A stretch of DNA of 64,000 nucleotides from Lumnitzera littorea. Taxonomy: Eukaryota > Streptophyta > Magnoliopsida > Myrtales > Combretaceae. The notes beneath the pieces are model-generated. The model worked only from the letters and a program-made list of their open reading frames with translations, did no database searches and was not told the origin of the DNA. Each line of letters begins with the position of its first letter. Position 1 is the first letter of the stretch. The position numbers and the translations under genes were made by a program. Of this stretch, positions 60,821 to 64,000 are shown piece after piece. The stretch spans positions 14,633,880 through 14,697,879 of the forward strand of contig JAMXBB010000009.1 in NCBI GenBank assembly GCA_024138015.1, in the 5' to 3' direction.

Positions 60821-63388
60821 AGCTGCATTTCCTCTTTACCTCGGTATATTCGTATCCTCGCTACTCCGGCCACAAATATTGACGTGCGGCCCCACCCCTG
60901 TTTTCATTTCATCTCCAAGCCGCCAATCCTCTTCAATTCGCATCCATTCCCCTTCCATTCTCTCTCCTTTGTAGACAATTCCCTTCCCCAATTATTATGC
61001 CGATCTCCACCCCACCCTTTCAGTCTGTGTTTTCCCGATTTCCACAAGACCCCTGTTCTTTTCCCAATTAAATTCCCACCGTCTCTATCCAAACAGTTGC
61101 GTCGGCCCACCCTCACTCTCATTAGTTTCGCCTCAATTTTCCAATTACAAGTCCCCTACCAGCCACCTTTTTCAATTTCATTTCACTACGACAACGTCCG
61201 AAATCAATTGGTTTCATTCTACGCATTCTGTTTTAACTTGATAAATATCAATAATTAATTATTCGAGTATATTGTTTTACAATTTATAATTTTGTATTGT
61301 TGTTATTTTTTTTAGTTCTCATTTGTACCCTTTGGTGAATTTTCTTCCCGACTTAGATTCGCGAACCGTTTCGATTTCATTTTCGGTATGATAAATATAG
61401 TATAATACTTTGTTATTATTATCTTATATTTTGTATATATATATATATGTATGTATATTTATTCCATTGTTAGTATTGATTTAAGTTTTGTTGGCATTTG
61501 ATTTCAGTTTTAAAGTATTTAGTTATCATATTATATAGTGTTATTTTATATAAGAGTTATGGTTAAAGTATATGTTATCATATTTCGTGCTATTAGTTAT
61601 AGATATATTTTGGGGCTAATTTTTCTGATTTCTATCGCGTTCATGTGGGTCACTAATTTTTGTTTAGTTATAAGTTATGTTAGTGATCGTATTTTATACA
61701 ATAATCTTAAATCTCGATTTGGTGTGTTATAATACTATATTATGGTCAGTATATTTTATTTTTTATATCAACAGTATTCCGATCTAAGTATTTTCTTCAC
61801 CTTAGTATTATAAATGTATAGTATATTTTATTGTATCTCGAATTATCGATTATAGATATATATTATGTTAGGGCTAAGTTTTTGATTATTTATATAGTAT
61901 GTCAATGACTGTACTCTACATATGTCCCTACTATCAATTAGTATGCTACGAATCTTTTTATTATTATTATTATTATTGATGTTTTCGTAATCTAACTATT
62001 TTATCACACTAGTACTGGTGTATATATGTGACATCATATATTACGTGATATGTCCGTTTTTATTGTTAACAATTACTTTGTTATTCCTACAAGTTTTTAT
62101 AAATTATATTATTTCTCACTTAATTGCCATATTGGCTCGATAATCTATGTTACTTGATACCCTAATTATGTGTCCATTTTATATTTTCTTGTATATACAT
62201 AAATATATATATATATAATGTACATTACAATTTACTAAATAAATAATCTTACATAGTTATATCAACTTTTGGTTTAATCGTATTATGTTATTATTATTTG
62301 ATTCAACTATTTCTTTCGAGACCTTAGTGGAATAGATTATAAGTTCTTAGATAACTCTAAGGTAGGATTTAGTCTTAGAATACTTAAGGGTTAACATGTT
62401 ACTTGTTTTCCTTTAGATTCGTGGTGTTCGGTTTCCTTTGTCGATGTTTAACTTTTGCTTGAGTTTAAGATCAAAGTGTTATATTTGATTTTGAAGTGAT
62501 TCTAGGTACGTAGTGTTGGTTGTTGCTTGTGTTTTGATAGGAATTAGTAAACAAATCAGATTAAATCTACATTCAGCCTAATTATTCTGGTTTCCTGATT
62601 TTGCTTGACCTACTTGCTCTGGGGGCCTAAAGTAGTAGATCCCTAGAGGAGTAATTGCTGATCATGTGCAGAGATTCCCTAGTAGATTTTCACATGGGAT
62701 AACGTAGCTAGAATATTAGGTTCTAGACTTTGGTTTTTGAACGTAAAGAACTTAAAGAAAAATGTATAATTATATACACCTATGTATGTGGGTAAAGACC
62801 AAGTATGGCAGGGTTTGAATACTCCTTCATTGTTCTGTGGGCCTAAATTTAGATAATTAAACTGTTGATTGTATTATCTATTATTAATTGCATATTTGTA
62901 TGTGAATGATCTATTCGGCATGTGTATGTGTTTGTACACCTGTACTGGGCTTCAGGTGTTGGATTTATGGATTTCCTTATTTATGAGGAGATGTTTGTCG
63001 ACGACATCTAGGAGGAGGGTGGAGTTGAGTATCTATATTTCTATGATGACTAAATAGAGTGATATTTATGTTATTGATGGTTTATGTTTTGTTGGGGATT
63101 TTGTATTTCGAGGAGATGGACTTCTTTTGATATTTGAGGATTTTAGTCATTTGACATATCTTAAGTTTTTTTTTTTTTTTGTAAGTTGGGATACTTTCGA
63201 ACTTTTGGATGTTGTAGGTTTATATGAGTTTATAAGTGGATGCAGTTTCCTACTCCTTTGTGGATATTTATATATTGTGTAATATGATTCTATATGTTTT
63301 GATTGTGGACTTAGAAAACCTTACATAATCTAGGTTAGCCGGGTTATGTGGCGAGTTGTAGTACCATTTAGGGTCTCGGGGCATTACA
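60821..63388. mobile_element. Element Y family copy inside the third X copy
   Basis: From about 60890 it follows element Y: ccccacccctg, the pyrimidine-rich tract (to about 61190), and a long match to 7010-7644 such as atgtatgtgggtaaagacca, gtgtttgtacacc and tttagggtctc. It ends ggggcattaca at 63388. The left boundary is blurred because both families are pyrimidine-rich there (60740-60890). The open frames at 60708-61258 fall in this tract and are not genes. Confidence 0.65.
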
Positions 63389-64000
63389 AAAACCAAGCAA
63401 AACTATGAAGAAGAAGAATAAGAAGAGGAAAAACAAAAAGGATTTAGGTAGGTTAATTAATTATTTTGTACATATATATATGCATGAATAGATAAATATA
63501 TATGTATTATGTATCTCCTTTATTTGTGTATATACATATGTATTTGGTATGTATCTTTATCTATGTAAATACATATGTATTTAGAAGTAGGTAAATCTAG
63601 TATACGTATATAGATATAAATAATAGTATAGTATGTATATTTTTCTACACATGTACTCATACATATGTATGTGTGTGTATTATATATGTATGTTTAATTA
63701 GTATTTTGCATATGACATATGTAGGAATACTAGTATAGTATATGTATGTATACAAAATATTTCCTTTACATACATGTATATATATTTAGTATTTTACTTA
63801 ATTAACTATGTATATATATGTGTGGATATATAAAGGTGTATATGTACATAATATTTATTTTAGTATGTAATATGTATATACATGTATTATACAATTCTGT
63901 ATATATGTGTGTGTGTGTGTGTGTGTGTAATAATAAGTATACATATGTATATTTATACTTAGTATGTTTAATTTATAAAATTTATGTATATATATAAGTA
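63389..64000. mobile_element. Element X family, third copy, second segment (runs off the window)
   Basis: After a GAA-rich stretch like that at 11540-11571, it continues with the tatgta-rich region that matches 27899-28450 in the same orientation (shared words such as gtatatacatatgtat, atatttccttta and atatatatttagt). A (GT)n run lies near 63908-63928. It is cut by the window end. Confidence 0.7.

Noticed and set aside
60708..61258. Pro/Ser-rich open frames of 88 and 124 codons
   Set aside because: They fall in the pyrimidine-rich tract of a Y-family element; the corresponding tract in the left arm has no matching protein.

Overview
The window looks like nuclear DNA of a flowering plant, probably a eudicot. 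It is AT-rich, its one recognisable host gene has 15 visible exons with ordinary GT-AG introns, and most of the rest is nested plant transposable elements (Tat/Ogre-type Ty3-gypsy, Ty1-copia, TRIM, solo LTRs, a CACTA transposon, a hAT-like short element). I see no prokaryotic gene, CRISPR array or operon. The species cannot be named from this sequence.

The frame of the window is a large inverted duplication. The left arm (about 135-10862, plus strand) and the right arm (about 49861-60258, minus strand) each hold a rhamnogalacturonan lyase gene (polysaccharide lyase family 4), the same 2.2 kb LTR-like insertion (element Y) in its 3' flank, and the same half of a hAT-like element (W). The left gene reads open through 15 exons (686-4749); its first coding exon was not found. 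The right copy is a pseudogene with a 177 bp deletion, a 57 bp deletion and a nonsense codon. The arms are nearly identical over about 8.2 kb (2311-10535 against 50146-58368) but clearly diverged on both sides of that stretch, the pattern of a gene-conversion tract inside an older duplication.

The spacer (about 10.7-48.8 kb) is a nest of elements. Element W (10176-30812, 8 bp target duplication) is split by LTR-like element X (10708-30720, target duplication aaaat). X is split in turn by a 16.2 kb Tat/Ogre-lineage retrotransposon (11653-27893, target duplication catat). That retrotransposon has 2.5 kb LTRs, an extra ORF1, gag, protease, reverse transcriptase, two RNase H domains, integrase, about 14 copies of an 80 bp tandem repeat in its 3' region, and many disabling mutations. 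Next comes a ruined copia element (about 31290-38565) interrupted by a TRIM (31779-32356) and by solo-LTR-like element Z (32834-35927, target duplication atagc). A diverged fragment of lyase 3' flank follows (39030-39530), then about 4 kb with nothing recognised, then a degenerate CACTA transposon (43771-47708).

Right of the right arm, an X-family element starts at 60259, exactly where inter-arm homology stops, and carries Y-family sequence inside it; it runs off the window at 64000. The left lyase is the only gene here that looks potentially functional. Everything else is decayed or non-coding, and the nesting gives a relative order of events.
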